A DNA stretch of 49,263 bases from Veillonellaceae bacterium (GCA_012523975.1 JAAYSF010000096.1:1-49263); one strand, 5' to 3'; shown: positions 32,956-46,996, counted from the first letter of the stretch. Notes: generated by a model not told the origin, from the letters alone. Translations and numbers: made by a program.

Positions 32956-33975
32956 GTGAAAAATGTTGTTCAAATTCATCGCAAATTAGCGCCCGAACTT
33001 ATAGCGCTAATCGAAGATAGGTATAATATCTTAAGGCATGTCAATTACAGTCAGCCGATTGGCCGACGGGCGCTTGCTCAGAATCTGGGGATTGGCGAAA
33101 GGGTAGTGCGGGCTCAGGTTGAGTTTCTTAAGAATGCCGGGTTTTTAGAATTTTCATCGCTTGGCATGACAATAACAGCTGACGGCGAAAAACTTTTACG
33201 GGATTCCGAAGGATACATAAATGAACTCCACGGTCTTGATATGCTCGAAGCTGAATTGGCTAATAAGTTAGGCGTAAAACAAGTAATTATCATCTCTGGC
33301 GACAGTGAAGCCGATACAACCGTCAAACGTGAACTGGGGCGGGCGGTGGTAAACATTCTCGGACAATATCTGACCGAGGAGATGGTTATTGCTGTAAGCG
33401 GTGGGTCAACAATGGCCCAAGTAGCTGAGGTTACCAGTTTTTCAGCATCGAAGACTACGGTTGTTCCGGCTCGGGGCGGTCTGGGGGAGCAGGTGGAATA
33501 TCAAGCCAATATTATCGCTGCTGTAATGGCGGCAAAACTAGGCGGCACCTATCGTCTGCTCCATATTCCCGATGGTATGAGCGAGGAAGCGTTGGACGTA
33601 ATTCTGGCCAATGATGCGAATGCCAATACTGTTATTGAGATGATAAAACATGCCAACATTCTCATTCATGGAATTGGCCGGGCGTTGGATATGGCCATGC
33701 GGCGCAGTTGTGACGCGCCGATTGCCGATGAAATTGTCAGACGGGGCGCTGTCGGTGAAGCCCTGGGTTATTACTGCACGCTAGAGGGGAAATGTGTTTA
33801 TGTAACAAGCAGCGTGGGGCTGCGACTCGATGACCTGGCCGATATTGGTTTGGTTATTGCGGTAGCCGGCGGACGGAAAAAAGCTGAGGCTATTATCGCG
33901 GTAACCAGCGCCGGCGGACAGGATGTGCTGGTTATTGATGAGGCTGCCGCCAAAGCTATTAAGGCTATCATATAA
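32956..33975 (+). CDS. cggR: Central glycolytic genes regulator, SorC/DeoR family
   Basis: The 339-residue repressor has an N-terminal winged helix (about 30-85: RRALAQNLGIGERVVRAQVEFL) and a sugar-phosphate-binding SorC-type domain (about 90-339). In Bacillus, CggR represses the gap-pgk-tpi-pgm-eno operon until fructose-1,6-bisphosphate binds. It heads the same genes in the same order here. GTG 32956 follows GAAGGGA. A candidate operator lies upstream and a nested hairpin lies between it and gap. Confidence 0.93.
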   Translation: MKNVVQIHRKLAPELIALIEDRYNILRHVNYSQPIGRRALAQNLGIGERVVRAQVEFLKNAGFLEFSSLGMTITADGEKLLRDSEGYINELHGLDMLEAELANKLGVKQVIIISGDSEADTTVKRELGRAVVNILGQYLTEEMVIAVSGGSTMAQVAEVTSFSASKTTVVPARGGLGEQVEYQANIIAAVMAAKLGGTYRLLHIPDGMSEEALDVILANDANANTVIEMIKHANILIHGIGRALDMAMRRSCDAPIADEIVRRGAVGEALGYYCTLEGKCVYVTSSVGLRLDDLADIGLVIAVAGGRKKAEAIIAVTSAGGQDVLVIDEAAAKAIKAII

Positions 33976-33978
33976 ACC

Positions 33979-34018
33979 AGCTTAGGTATGGCAATATTGC
34001 GACATTTGTCGCTAAGCT
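33979..34018 (+). other. Nested hairpin between cggR and gap
   Basis: Outer arms AGCTTAG (33979-33985)/CTAAGCT (34012-34018) enclose inner arms GCGACA/TGTCGC (33999-34012). There is no T-run. In Bacillus the cggR-gapA mRNA is cut near the end of cggR, and a downstream stem-loop protects gapA mRNA; this may serve the same purpose. Confidence 0.5.
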
Positions 34019-34024
34019 AAATAA

Positions 34025-35053
<1,029 letters not shown>

Positions 35054-35079
35054 TTGCAGCCACATAGGTTAATGATACT

Positions 35080-35104
35080 TGAGGGTCACATTTTGTGGCC
35101 CTCA
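35080..35104 (+). other. Intercistronic hairpin between gap and pgk
   Basis: TGAGGGTCACA (35080-35090) pairs with TGTGGCCCTCA (35094-35104) through one G-U around a TTT loop. No T-run follows, so transcription probably continues and the hairpin may protect the gap mRNA end. Confidence 0.6.
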
Positions 35105-35157
35105 GGCTGTTGCTTAGTGAATGTCACGCTTGGCGTGAATGCTTTGGAGGTATGGAC

Positions 35158-36342
35158 ATGAATAAAAAAACCCTCAACGATGTGTGGGTGAATAATAAAA
35201 AGGTATTTGTTCGCGTAGATTACAACGTGCCCATGGATAAGGCCGGCAATATTACCAACGATACTCGGATTAGGGCTACACTGCCGACTATCGAATATCT
35301 TTTGTCACGTAATGCCGCTGTAATATTGGCCAGCCATTTAGGCCGACCGAAAGGTGCTGTTGTACCTGAGTTCTCACTGGCTCCTGTTGCCAAACGCTTA
35401 GCTGAATTGCTCGGCCGCGAAGTTAAATTTGCGTCCGACTGTGTTGGGCAAGCAACAGAAGCTATGGCTGCAGCCTTAAAGCCCGGCGAAATCTTAATGC
35501 TGGAAAACCTAAGGTTTCATAAAGAAGAAGAAAAAAACGACCCGGAATTTGCCCGTCAGCTGGCATTGCTTGCCGAAATTGCCGTTAATGATGCCTTCGG
35601 CGTATCCCACCGGGCTCATGCCTCGGTTGAAGGTATCACAAAACATCTAACAGCCGTTCCCGGTTTTTTAATGGAGAAGGAAATTATCTTCTTAGGCCAG
35701 GCGCTGGCTAACCCAACCCGCCCGTTTGCTGCTATTATCGGCGGTGCTAAAGTGTCTGATAAAATCGGGGTTATCGAAAACCTCCTCGATAAAGTTGATA
35801 CTTTAATAATCGGCGGTGGCATGGCTAATACCTTCTTGGCTGCCCAAGGTTTTAAAATCGGGAAATCGCTTGTTGAAGCAGATAAACTGGATTTAGCCAA
35901 AGCCCTGATCGAAAAGGCGAAACAGCAGGGGGTTAACCTGCTGCTGCCGACCGATGTTGTTATTGCCGATAAGTTCGCGGCTGACGCTGATAACCGGCCG
36001 GTGAGCATTGACTCAATCCCTGATGATTGGATGGCACTTGATATTGGACCCAAGACGGCAGAAGTTTATGCTGAAGCTGTAGCTGCCGCTAAAACAATTG
36101 TCTGGAATGGACCGATGGGCGTTTTTGAAATGGACGCCTTTGCCAAGGGAACCGAACGTGTGGCTAAAGCTGTTGCTGATTCGAAGGCAACCAGTATCGT
36201 CGGCGGCGGCGACTCAATCGCTGCGCTGGAGAAAACCGGTCTTTCGAGTCGCATCAGTCATATTTCGACAGGCGGCGGCGCCTCGTTGGAATTCTTGGAA
36301 GGTAAAGTTCTGCCAGGTATTGCGGCCTTGGCAGATAAATAG
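35158..36342 (+). CDS. pgk: Phosphoglycerate kinase
   Basis: The 394-residue enzyme has [12 protein letters not shown] near the N-terminus, the substrate-binding [20 protein letters not shown] and the nucleotide-binding [14 protein letters not shown] 35158 gives the standard length and lies 7 bases after GGAGG. In-frame starts at 35152 and 35095 lie too close to that site or upstream of it. The stop codon runs into the tpi ribosome site. Confidence 0.97.
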   Translation: MNKKTLNDVWVNNKKVFVRVDYNVPMDKAGNITNDTRIRATLPTIEYLLSRNAAVILASHLGRPKGAVVPEFSLAPVAKRLAELLGREVKFASDCVGQATEAMAAALKPGEILMLENLRFHKEEEKNDPEFARQLALLAEIAVNDAFGVSHRAHASVEGITKHLTAVPGFLMEKEIIFLGQALANPTRPFAAIIGGAKVSDKIGVIENLLDKVDTLIIGGGMANTFLAAQGFKIGKSLVEADKLDLAKALIEKAKQQGVNLLLPTDVVIADKFAADADNRPVSIDSIPDDWMALDIGPKTAEVYAEAVAAAKTIVWNGPMGVFEMDAFAKGTERVAKAVADSKATSIVGGGDSIAALEKTGLSSRISHISTGGGASLEFLEGKVLPGIAALADK

Positions 36343-36354
36343 GAGGTCTTCAAC

Positions 36355-37104
36355 ATGCGTAAACCGATTATTGCCGGCAACTGGAAGATGCATAAAAATA
36401 TTAGCGAAGCAGTTGCTCTAGTTCGTGATTTAGCCGGTTTGACAGCCGACGTTAAAGCTGTAGATATGGTAGTTTGCCCGCCCTTCACCGCTCTTCATAG
36501 TGTTGGTCAGGTTCTGAAGGATACCAACATTGGTCTGGGTGCGCAAAACATGTACTGGGAAAAGCAAGGCGCGTTTACCGGTGAAATAGCTCCGGAAATG
36601 CTTATCGATGCAGGCTGCCAATATGTCATTATCGGCCATTCCGAGCGCCGCCAATATTTTGCTGAAACCGATGAAACCGTTAATAAGAAGGTAAAAGCGG
36701 CATTAAGCTATAATTTAATACCGATAATGTGTGTCGGCGAAACGCTCGAACAGCGCGAAAACGGCACAACTGAAAATGTTGTTGGTCAGCAGGTTAAGGG
36801 CGGCCTGGAAGGCCTTACTGCCGAGCAAGTAGCTAGTCTGGTTATTGCTTATGAACCGGTTTGGGCGATTGGCACCGGCCGGACGGCTTCGGCTGAGGAC
36901 GCTAACGCTGTCTGCGCCTTTATCCGCAGAACTGTGGCCGAAATGTTCGATAACCAAACTGCTGAAAGTGTTCGAATTCAATATGGCGGCAGTGTTAAGC
37001 CGGCAAACATTGCTGAACTGATGGCAAAAAGTGATATTGACGGCGCATTAGTCGGCGGAGCTGCTTTAGATGCAGCCGGCTTCAGCCAGATAATTAATTT
37101 TTAA
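36355..37104 (+). CDS. tpiA: Triosephosphate isomerase
   Basis: The 249-residue enzyme has the active-site set NWKMHK (Lys11), IIGHSERR (His near 95) and AYEPVWAIGTG (Glu near 167). AGGAGGT overlaps the pgk stop, so translation is probably coupled. It is a normal part of the glycolytic operon. Confidence 0.97.
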   Translation: MRKPIIAGNWKMHKNISEAVALVRDLAGLTADVKAVDMVVCPPFTALHSVGQVLKDTNIGLGAQNMYWEKQGAFTGEIAPEMLIDAGCQYVIIGHSERRQYFAETDETVNKKVKAALSYNLIPIMCVGETLEQRENGTTENVVGQQVKGGLEGLTAEQVASLVIAYEPVWAIGTGRTASAEDANAVCAFIRRTVAEMFDNQTAESVRIQYGGSVKPANIAELMAKSDIDGALVGGAALDAAGFSQIINF

Positions 37105-37123
37105 ACGCTGTGGAGGGAATAGA

Positions 37124-39989
<2,866 letters not shown>

Positions 39990-39999
39990 GCCGTAAAGA

Positions 40000-40037
40000 A
40001 AATCAATAGCCGGCAAAATTGCTAGCTATTGATTTTC
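40000..40037 (+). terminator. Terminator after eno
   Basis: AAAATCAATAGC (40000-40011) and GCTATTGATTTT (40026-40037) form a perfect 12-bp stem with a 14-base loop. The T-run is part of the stem. It is in the right place to end the glycolytic operon. Confidence 0.65.
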
Positions 40038-40136
40038 GATATTTGGCCTCATTTACAAATTTTTTTTAAATAAGGCGTATAATTGCTGCTTTTTTGGGGT
40101 AGAAAAAGTAGGAATAATAAAAATATTTGTAATACA

Positions 40137-40165
40137 TTGCTACCCTATTTTATCTATGTTACAAT
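40137..40165 (+). promoter_or_regulatory. Promoter of secG
   Basis: TTGCTA (40137-40142) and TACAAT (40160-40165) are 17 bases apart, 31 bases before the secG start. Confidence 0.65.
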
Positions 40166-40196
40166 AAATGAGTAAAAGTAGGGGGGTGTTAGAACT

Positions 40197-40427
40197 TTGA
40201 TTACAGGACTGATGATTCTTGAAGCTATCATTTGTATTGCCTTAATTGCCGTTGTGGTACTTCAGTCAGGTAAAAGCGCTGGTTTGTCCGGTTCCATCGC
40301 CGGTGGGGCGGAAACCATGTTTGGTGGCAAGAAAAAAGGATTGGACGAAATCTTATCCAGAGCAACTATGATTTTAGGAACCTTATTCGCAATCGTAACA
40401 ATGATTCTAGCTAAGCTGATGCAGTAG
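40197..40427 (+). CDS. secG: Preprotein translocase subunit SecG
   Basis: The 76-residue protein has two membrane helices (about 2-22 and 52-72) joined by the conserved GKSAGLSGSIAGGAETMFGG loop. It assists SecYE export. TTG 40197 follows AGGGGGGTG; the long upstream promoter region and the following hairpin mark it as its own transcription unit. secG next to eno and rnr is common in Firmicutes. Confidence 0.94.
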   Translation: MITGLMILEAIICIALIAVVVLQSGKSAGLSGSIAGGAETMFGGKKKGLDEILSRATMILGTLFAIVTMILAKLMQ

Positions 40428-40437
40428 TTCTAATATG

Positions 40438-40470
40438 CCTCAATGTAAGGTCATTGAGGTAATATTTTTA
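40438..40470 (+). terminator. Terminator or attenuator between secG and hppA
   Basis: CCTCAATG (40438-40445) and CATTGAGG (40452-40459) form a perfect 8-bp stem, followed by TAATATTTTTA. The T-run is broken, so partial readthrough into hppA is possible. Confidence 0.6.
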
Positions 40471-40516
40471 ACCAAATTTAGTGGACAATTCATCCAACTA
40501 AGGGGGAAATTTACGC

Positions 40517-42517
40517 ATGGAACTGTTGTATATTGCACCTATTGCCGGTATCGTGGCACTAGCTTTCGCAGCTTATTTTATGGCCAGCGTGCTTAAAGAA
40601 AGCCCTGGCAACGCAAGGATGCAAGAACTTTCACAGGCAATATTTGAGGGAGCAATGGCCTTCTTGAATAGGCAGTACAAAACCCTTATTCCGTTTACCG
40701 TGGTTATTTTTGCTGTTTTGTTTTTTGTAACCGGCTATGAGATTGCTGTGTCGTTCCTGGTTGGCGCTGTTTGTTCGGCTTTAGCCGGTTATGCAGGCAT
40801 GACTTCAACTACTAAAGCGAATGCCCGGACCACTGAAGCGGCCCGGAGAAGTCTTAACAGCGCGCTCAGCGTTTCATTCCGCGCCGGAGCTGTTATGGGG
40901 ATGTCGGTTGCCGGTCTTGGACTATTAGGCGTGTCGGTCTTATACATAATCTTCCGTGATCCTGTTGCGATAAATAGTTTTGCTTTTGGCGCAAGCGCAA
41001 TTGCATTTTTTGCCCGGATTGGCGGCGGTATTTATACTAAAGCTGCTGACGTCGGTGCCGACCTTGTTGGTAAAGTTGAAGCCGGTATTCCCGAGGACGA
41101 CCCCCGTAATCCGGCCGTTATTGCCGACAACGTTGGCGATAATGTTGGCGACACTGCAGGCATGGGTGCGGACTTATTCGAGTCCTATGGCGCCACTGCA
41201 ATTGCCGCAATGCTGATCGGCAATACCCTGTTCGGCATTAATGGTGTTATCTTCCCGTTGTTAATTGGTGCAGCTGGAATACTGGCTGCTATCGTTAGTA
41301 TTTTCCTTGTTCGTACCAGTGAAGATGGTGATCCCCAGGCTGCGCTTAACCGCGGTTTATGGGCGACAAATATAATTACTGCTATCTTGTCCTACTTGCT
41401 CGCAGCTCATGTTTTCGGCTCACAAGGTTTTGGCATCTTTGTCGCAATTGTAGCCGGCTTGATTGTCAACGTTGCCATTGGTTCCATTACCGAGTATTAT
41501 ACTTCCAATGCCAAACCTCCGACTCAGCGCATTGCAGATGCTTCTCAAACAGGTCCTGCCACTAACATCATTTCTGGTATTGCAACCGGTCTGAGAAGTA
41601 CCGGCCTTCCGATGCTGGTGTTCGTTGTAGCTATCTGGGTAGCTTATCATTATGCCGGAATTTACGGTATCGCTATGGCTGCTATGGGTATGCTGTGTAC
41701 TGCCGGTATGGTAGTAGCGGTTGACTCGTTCGGTCCGGTTGCCGATAACGCCGGCGGTATTGCTGAAATGGCTGAACTCGAACCTGAAGTTCGTAAAACA
41801 ACTGATAAACTTGACTCGGTAGGCAACACTACCGCTGCTATTGCAAAAGGTTTTGCTATTGGCTCGGCAGCCTTAACGGCTCTGGCTCTCTTCACTGCGT
41901 TTGGTGAAGAAATTGCTAAAAATCCAAAACTTGCGGGGCTCTTGGTTGATGGTCATCTGGTAATCAACCTGACTGAACCTGCTGTTATCATTGGCATCTT
42001 CTTGGGCGCAACCCTGCCGTTCCTGGTTTGCGCATTTACCATGGAGGCTGTTGGTAAAGCCGCCTTTGAAATGATTGCTGAAGTACGTCGTCAATTTAGA
42101 GAAATCCCGGGCATTATGGAAGGCACCGGTCGTCCTGATTATGCTCGCTGTGTTGATATAAGCACTAAAGCCGCTATTCGCGAAATGATGCTTCCCGGTT
42201 TATTCGCGGTTGGCTCTCCGCTGCTAGTAGGCTTTGTCCTTGGGGCTAAAGCTTTGGCCGGTTTCTTGGCCGGTGCTACCGCAGCCGGTGTACTCATGGC
42301 TATCTTTATGGCCAATGCCGGCGGCGCATGGGACAATGCTAAGAAATATATTGAAACAGGTAAATACGGCGGAAAGGGTACACCTACTCATGCCGCTGCT
42401 GTTATCGGCGACACTGTTGGTGACCCCTTCAAAGATACTTCAGGTCCGGCAATGAACCCCCTTATCAAAGTGGCCGGAACAATTTCCCTAATTATTGCTC
42501 CATTGCTTTTCTTCTAG
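40517..42517 (+). CDS. hppA: K+-dependent membrane-bound ion-pumping pyrophosphatase
   Basis: The 666-residue protein has about sixteen membrane helices. Pyrophosphate/Mg-binding loops are present: [21 protein letters not shown] and a C-terminal [29 protein letters not shown] has Ala where K+-independent enzymes have Lys, so this is the K+-requiring class, which pumps Na+ and/or H+. It conserves energy from pyrophosphate, useful in an anaerobe. GGGGGAAA precedes the ATG. Confidence 0.95.
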   Translation: MELLYIAPIAGIVALAFAAYFMASVLKESPGNARMQELSQAIFEGAMAFLNRQYKTLIPFTVVIFAVLFFVTGYEIAVSFLVGAVCSALAGYAGMTSTTKANARTTEAARRSLNSALSVSFRAGAVMGMSVAGLGLLGVSVLYIIFRDPVAINSFAFGASAIAFFARIGGGIYTKAADVGADLVGKVEAGIPEDDPRNPAVIADNVGDNVGDTAGMGADLFESYGATAIAAMLIGNTLFGINGVIFPLLIGAAGILAAIVSIFLVRTSEDGDPQAALNRGLWATNIITAILSYLLAAHVFGSQGFGIFVAIVAGLIVNVAIGSITEYYTSNAKPPTQRIADASQTGPATNIISGIATGLRSTGLPMLVFVVAIWVAYHYAGIYGIAMAAMGMLCTAGMVVAVDSFGPVADNAGGIAEMAELEPEVRKTTDKLDSVGNTTAAIAKGFAIGSAALTALALFTAFGEEIAKNPKLAGLLVDGHLVINLTEPAVIIGIFLGATLPFLVCAFTMEAVGKAAFEMIAEVRRQFREIPGIMEGTGRPDYARCVDISTKAAIREMMLPGLFAVGSPLLVGFVLGAKALAGFLAGATAAGVLMAIFMANAGGAWDNAKKYIETGKYGGKGTPTHAAAVIGDTVGDPFKDTSGPAMNPLIKVAGTISLIIAPLLFF

Positions 42518-42525
42518 AATCTAGA

Positions 42526-42565
42526 AAAGGCGTCAGGCGTAAAGCCTGGCGCCTTTGGACTTTTT
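42526..42565 (+). terminator. Intrinsic terminator after hppA
   Basis: AAAGGCGTCAGGC (42526-42538) pairs with GCCTGGCGCCTTT (42544-42556) through one G-U and a 5-base loop, followed by GGACTTTTT. A strong terminator. Confidence 0.85.
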
Positions 42566-42615
42566 AGCCATTATCGGCATAAAATCTTAGCATAAAGCTT
42601 AAGGAGAGGATTGTT

Positions 42616-43335
42616 ATGATTAAACCGGTAATTGGCATATCAGCCAATATTTTGACGTTAGATAATGGCGCTGAGCGGGCAGCAGTAAGTACAGAATACA
42701 TCAAAGCAGTGAGTCAGGCCGGTGGCGTTCCTGTTATGCTTCCGGTCATTACCGATCAGGAATCAATACAGCAGCAGCTCAAAATAATCGATGGGCTAAT
42801 TTTGTCGGGCGGCTATGATGTCGATCCGCTGCTGTTTGGTGAGCAGCCGGCTGAGAAATTGGGTTATGTTTGCCCCGAACGTGATTTTCACGAAATTGAG
42901 CTGGTTAGAGCTGCCGCTCTGGCTCAAATTCCTATTCTCGGCATTTGCCGCGGTATCCAACTCATTAATATCGCTTTTGGTGGAACGATATACCAAGACT
43001 TGTCAGACGTGCCCGGAGTTATAAAGCATATGCAAAATGCTAAAAATAATATTCCGACCCATACAATTGAGATTGCTGAAAACTCTCAGCTTGCAAGTAT
43101 CCTTGGGCCCAAAGCCATAGTAAACAGTTTTCATCATCAGGCCGTAAAGAATGTTGCGCCAGGCTTTAGAGTGACAGCGTGGACAGCAGACGGCGTCATT
43201 GAAGCCATTGAAAACTCGGAAAGCGAATTTTTTATCGGCGTACAATGGCATCCTGAAATGATGGCGGCCACCCAGCCGGCTATGCATAATTTACTCGTTA
43301 GTTTTATCCATGCGGCATTATCTAAAAATGCCTAA
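42616..43335 (+). CDS. Gamma-glutamyl-gamma-aminobutyrate hydrolase family protein (class I GATase-like)
   Basis: The 239-residue PuuD-type peptidase C26 has the nucleophile C111 in ILGICRGIQLIN and the His-x-Glu of the triad in VQWHPEM near 218. GGYDVDPLLFGEQP is the usual substrate-side motif. It cleaves gamma-glutamyl amides, but the actual substrate is unknown. No puu pathway genes adjoin it. AAGGAGAGG precedes the ATG. Confidence 0.9.
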   Translation: MIKPVIGISANILTLDNGAERAAVSTEYIKAVSQAGGVPVMLPVITDQESIQQQLKIIDGLILSGGYDVDPLLFGEQPAEKLGYVCPERDFHEIELVRAAALAQIPILGICRGIQLINIAFGGTIYQDLSDVPGVIKHMQNAKNNIPTHTIEIAENSQLASILGPKAIVNSFHHQAVKNVAPGFRVTAWTADGVIEAIENSESEFFIGVQWHPEMMAATQPAMHNLLVSFIHAALSKNA

Positions 43336-43385
43336 TAATGGTATAATGATAATATTAGACAGTAAACGACGAAGGAGGATACCCA

Positions 43386-44120
43386 TTGGCCATAATGAAA
43401 GGTGCCGAACCATTCTTGCTGCCGGGTGGTGAGCATGGTGTAATATTAGTACATGGCTTTACCGGGTCGCCATCCGAAATGCGGTTATTAGGATATCATC
43501 TTAACGATCTTGGCTATACTGTAATTGCGCCGCGGCTAACCGGGCATGGTACTACTCCTGAGGCCATGGCGGCAACAGCTTGGTCCCAATGGTTCGGCAA
43601 TGTCGAAGACGCCTATCTAATGCTTAAGGGAGCCTGCTCTAAAATAGATGCGGTCGGTCTGTCGATGGGCGGCCTACTATCCCTAAAGCTGGCGTCCGAG
43701 TACCCCATTGAACGCGTAGCTTCATTGAGCGCGCCTATATACATTGCTGACAGGCGCCTACCAATGCTGCCGCTATATCGCCTTATCCGCAAATATGCCC
43801 CTAAACGGCGGCGCAAATTTCATGATGTTGACCCGATTTACTCAGTTTCCTATGACCGAACGCCATTGAATTGTATAGGCAGTCTGATTGAGCTTATTAA
43901 GAAGGTTGACAGGCTGCTACCGACTATTAATCAACCGACGCTAATTGTTCAGTCGCGTAATGATCGTACGGTGCGCCCGAAAAGCGCCCGGCATATTTAT
44001 GACCGACTGGGCAGCCGCGAAAAAAAACTTGTTTGGCTGGAGGAATCTGGTCATATTATTACGCTTGATGCAGAACGCGACAGTGTATTTAGACTTGTTG
44101 CTGATTTTATCCGGCGGTAA
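43386..44120 (+). CDS. Carboxylesterase, alpha/beta hydrolase (Est30-like)
   Basis: The 244-residue serine hydrolase has oxyanion-hole HGFTGSPSEM, nucleophile S93 in GLSMGG, Asp in QSRNDRTV near 196 and His in ESGHIITLD near 225. The layout matches Geobacillus Est30-type esterases, often found between secG and rnr in Firmicutes. TTG 43386 is the start: AAGGAGG lies 7 bases upstream, while ATG 43395 is too distant. Confidence 0.93.
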   Translation: MAIMKGAEPFLLPGGEHGVILVHGFTGSPSEMRLLGYHLNDLGYTVIAPRLTGHGTTPEAMAATAWSQWFGNVEDAYLMLKGACSKIDAVGLSMGGLLSLKLASEYPIERVASLSAPIYIADRRLPMLPLYRLIRKYAPKRRRKFHDVDPIYSVSYDRTPLNCIGSLIELIKKVDRLLPTINQPTLIVQSRNDRTVRPKSARHIYDRLGSREKKLVWLEESGHIITLDAERDSVFRLVADFIRR

Positions 44121-44142
44121 AAATAAAATATGAGGTGAGCTT

Positions 44143-44562
44143 ATGACAAATAATCTGGAAAAAGACGAAGTCAATCAATGGTGTTTTGCCTGCGGACGGC
44201 TTAATCCAATTGGCCTAAAGCTCCAGTTTGCCGAGGAAAATGACACTTACATTACAAGATTTACCGCTGGCCCGGAGCATCAAAGTTACGATGGAATAGT
44301 GCATGGCGGAATCATCAGTACACTACTTGATGAAATAACCACCCGTTATGTTTATATAAAGGGCGTAACCGCTGTTACGGCTCGGCTCGAAGTCCGGTAT
44401 CGGCAGCCTACACCGATCGGCGTTGAACTAAAAGTTACCGGTAAAATAACCGGACAGCGTGGTAAAATGTACGAATTGACCGGTACGATAGAACTGCCCG
44501 ACGGTACAGTGACTGCACAAGCCAAAACGACGGCGATAGTAATTGATGGAGGTCAAACATGA
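44143..44562 (+). CDS. PaaI-type hotdog-fold thioesterase
   Basis: The 139-residue protein has the hotdog thioesterase core: CFACGRLNPIGL at the start, then YDGIVHGGIISTLLDE, containing the HGG motif and the catalytic acidic residue. It probably hydrolyses an acyl-CoA; the substrate is not readable. The last four bases, ATGA, overlap the rnr start. Confidence 0.9.
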   Translation: MTNNLEKDEVNQWCFACGRLNPIGLKLQFAEENDTYITRFTAGPEHQSYDGIVHGGIISTLLDEITTRYVYIKGVTAVTARLEVRYRQPTPIGVELKVTGKITGQRGKMYELTGTIELPDGTVTAQAKTTAIVIDGGQT

Positions 44563-46880
44563 CTCTCAAGGAAAGAATATTGTCATTTATGCATACCGAG
44601 GCCTATAAACCGCTGACAGCCGAGGACTTGGCCGAACAATTGGAACTGAAAGGCAGCGAACTCGCTGAATTTTGGGATCTTCTCCAACAACTGGAGAACG
44701 AGGCTGAAATAATAAAAACGCGATTTGACAAATATGGTACGCCTGAGCGAATGAACCTTGTTGTCGGCCGGCTTTCAGCGACCAACAAAGGGTATGGTTT
44801 TGTTATTCCCGAAAATCCGGTTGAAGATGAAGGTGATGTGTTTATCCCGCCGGACGCCATGCTCAGTGCTATGAATAATGATCGAGTAGTGGTCAGAATC
44901 AATCGACCTTCGGGTCGCGGCAGGACCCGTGAAGGTGAGATTATTCGCATTGTCCGGCGTGCTAATACTAAGGTCGTAGGTGTATTTGACTGCAGCCGAC
45001 ATTTTGGGTTTGTCATTCCAGATGATCCGCGTCTGGGCAATGACATTTTTATTCCTAAAGATGAATTCAACGGTGCAAAAATCGGCGCAAAAGTTGTTGC
45101 CGAAATAACTAAATGGCCGGAACGTAAAAAAAGCGCTGAAGGTAAGATTGTGGAAGTACTAGGTCAAAAGGGCGATCTTGGTATCGAAATTTTGTCCATT
45201 ATCAAACGACACGATTTACCTACTGAATTCCCCGCTGCGGTTGAACGAGCAGCTAATAAGGTCCCCCAGGAAGTCAATGAGCAGGAAATTGAAGGCCGCC
45301 AGGACTTAAGGCACTTACCCATCGTTACAATTGACTCAGAAGATGCCAAAGATTTAGACGACGGCGTCTATGTTGAGCGCCTCAAGAACGGCCGCTATCT
45401 CCTTGGTGTGCATATTGCCGATGTTAGCTATTATGTCCGCGAAAACACGCCGCTCGACCAAGAGGCTCGTCAGCGCGGGACAAGCGTTTATTTAGTAGAC
45501 CGGGTGCTGCCGATGCTGCCGCCGCGGCTGTCAAATGGCATTTGTAGTCTTAATGCCGGCGTTGACCGCTTGGCCATGTCGATACACATGGAGATTGATC
45601 ATCGCGGGCAAGTCTTGAATTATGAGATATTCCCCAGTGTAATCAAAGTTCATCGGCGGTTGTCGTATAATATTGTGCAAAAAGTTTTAGTCGAGCATGA
45701 TGAGCAGATGCGCACAGAGTACAGCGACCTAATTGAGCAGCTTGAGGACATGGAGAGGCTCTGCCGGATATTGCGGGATCGGCGGATTCGCCGGGGCGCA
45801 GTTGATTTTGATTTTCCGGAACTAAAGGTTAAGCTTGATGAAAGCGGCCGGCCGGTTGAAATAGTAAAACGAGTCCGGACTCTTTCGGAATCTATCATTG
45901 AAGAATTTATGCTAGTGGCTAATGAAACGGTCGCTGAGCATATGCACGAACTTGAGGTGCCATTTGTCTTTCGGGTACATGAACAGCCGGATCAAGAGAA
46001 GATGGATCGGCTCAATGTGCTGTTACACAATTTTGGCCAAAGTTTACCCAAAACTAATGAGATTAGACCGATGGCCCTGCAAAAGGTGCTTAGCCGCATT
46101 GCCGGCCGTCCTGAAGAACGCATAATCAGCACAGTAATGCTCAGGTCGTTAAAACAAGCCCGCTATGAGGCCGAAAACCTTGGTCACTTTGGCTTGGCAG
46201 CAACCTATTACACCCATTTTACCTCGCCAATCAGACGCTATCCCGACCTAATTGTCCATCGTCTGTTGCGGGAAACCTTCAATACCGGCGATGTATCGGC
46301 TAAACGCCGTCAAAAGCTTGCCGCAATGCTTCCTGAAATTGCTTTTCATGCGTCAGAGCGGGAAAGAGCAGCAGCTGAGGCTGAACGTGAAACAGTCGAA
46401 CTTAAAAAGGTTGAGTATATGACCCAATTCATCGGCGAAGAGTTTCCAGCCATTATCAGCAGTGTTACCGCCTTTGGCATGTTTGTTGAATTGGAGAACG
46501 GCGTAGAGGGTTTGGTCCATATATCAAGCATGGACGATGATTACTACCACTACGTTGAAGATCAGTACTCGCTTATCGGTGAACGCACTAAGAATGTCTA
46601 CCGTCTGGGAGAACCGGTAACAGTACTGCTGACTCGCACTAACCCTGAAGAGCGGACACTTGATTTTGTCCTTGCCCCTAGTAATCAAAAACCAAGACCG
46701 GCTGGAAAAAACAGCGGCAAACCGAAAACCGCCGCTCGAAAGTCACCGCCAAAGCCCACTGGCAGACAAGCAGCTAAACCAGCTGCGAAATCGGCTGGTA
46801 AGCCGGCTGCAAGACCGCCTAAACCAAAGCTTAAAAGTAAGAAAGGCGTCTCTGCAAAACCAAAACGTCGTAAATCTTAA
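44559..46880 (+). CDS. rnr: Ribonuclease R
   Basis: The 773-residue 3'-5' exoribonuclease has an N-terminal winged helix (1-65), two cold-shock domains (about 70-220), a catalytic RNB domain with the metal aspartates in DSEDAKDLDDG, and an S1 domain (about 630-705). The last 65 residues are a low-complexity Lys/Pro/Ala/Arg tail, long for the family. Such tails help RNA or tmRNA-SmpB binding. ATG overlaps the previous stop. smpB and ssrA lie downstream. Confidence 0.96.
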   Translation: MTLKERILSFMHTEAYKPLTAEDLAEQLELKGSELAEFWDLLQQLENEAEIIKTRFDKYGTPERMNLVVGRLSATNKGYGFVIPENPVEDEGDVFIPPDAMLSAMNNDRVVVRINRPSGRGRTREGEIIRIVRRANTKVVGVFDCSRHFGFVIPDDPRLGNDIFIPKDEFNGAKIGAKVVAEITKWPERKKSAEGKIVEVLGQKGDLGIEILSIIKRHDLPTEFPAAVERAANKVPQEVNEQEIEGRQDLRHLPIVTIDSEDAKDLDDGVYVERLKNGRYLLGVHIADVSYYVRENTPLDQEARQRGTSVYLVDRVLPMLPPRLSNGICSLNAGVDRLAMSIHMEIDHRGQVLNYEIFPSVIKVHRRLSYNIVQKVLVEHDEQMRTEYSDLIEQLEDMERLCRILRDRRIRRGAVDFDFPELKVKLDESGRPVEIVKRVRTLSESIIEEFMLVANETVAEHMHELEVPFVFRVHEQPDQEKMDRLNVLLHNFGQSLPKTNEIRPMALQKVLSRIAGRPEERIISTVMLRSLKQARYEAENLGHFGLAATYYTHFTSPIRRYPDLIVHRLLRETFNTGDVSAKRRQKLAAMLPEIAFHASERERAAAEAERETVELKKVEYMTQFIGEEFPAIISSVTAFGMFVELENGVEGLVHISSMDDDYYHYVEDQYSLIGERTKNVYRLGEPVTVLLTRTNPEERTLDFVLAPSNQKPRPAGKNSGKPKTAARKSPPKPTGRQAAKPAAKSAGKPAARPPKPKLKSKKGVSAKPKRRKS

Positions 46881-46929
46881 GACCTTAGCTCCTTGAACAA
46901 ATTCGCATAACTGTAAGCCATTGGCTTCG

Positions 46930-46958
46930 TTGACCCATGTGAGGTTTTTTGATATAAT
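46930..46958 (+). promoter_or_regulatory. Promoter of smpB
   Basis: TTGACC (46930-46935) and TATAAT (46953-46958) are exactly 17 bases apart, 38 bases before the smpB start. Confidence 0.75.
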
Positions 46959-46996
46959 ATGGTAGTTATAGACTATTATCCGGTGAGGTGAAAGCG

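Noticed and set aside
44603-45070. 155-residue minus-strand ORF over the start of rnr
   Set aside because: It is antisense to conserved RNase R domains and rich in Ser/Arg as expected from reversed codons.
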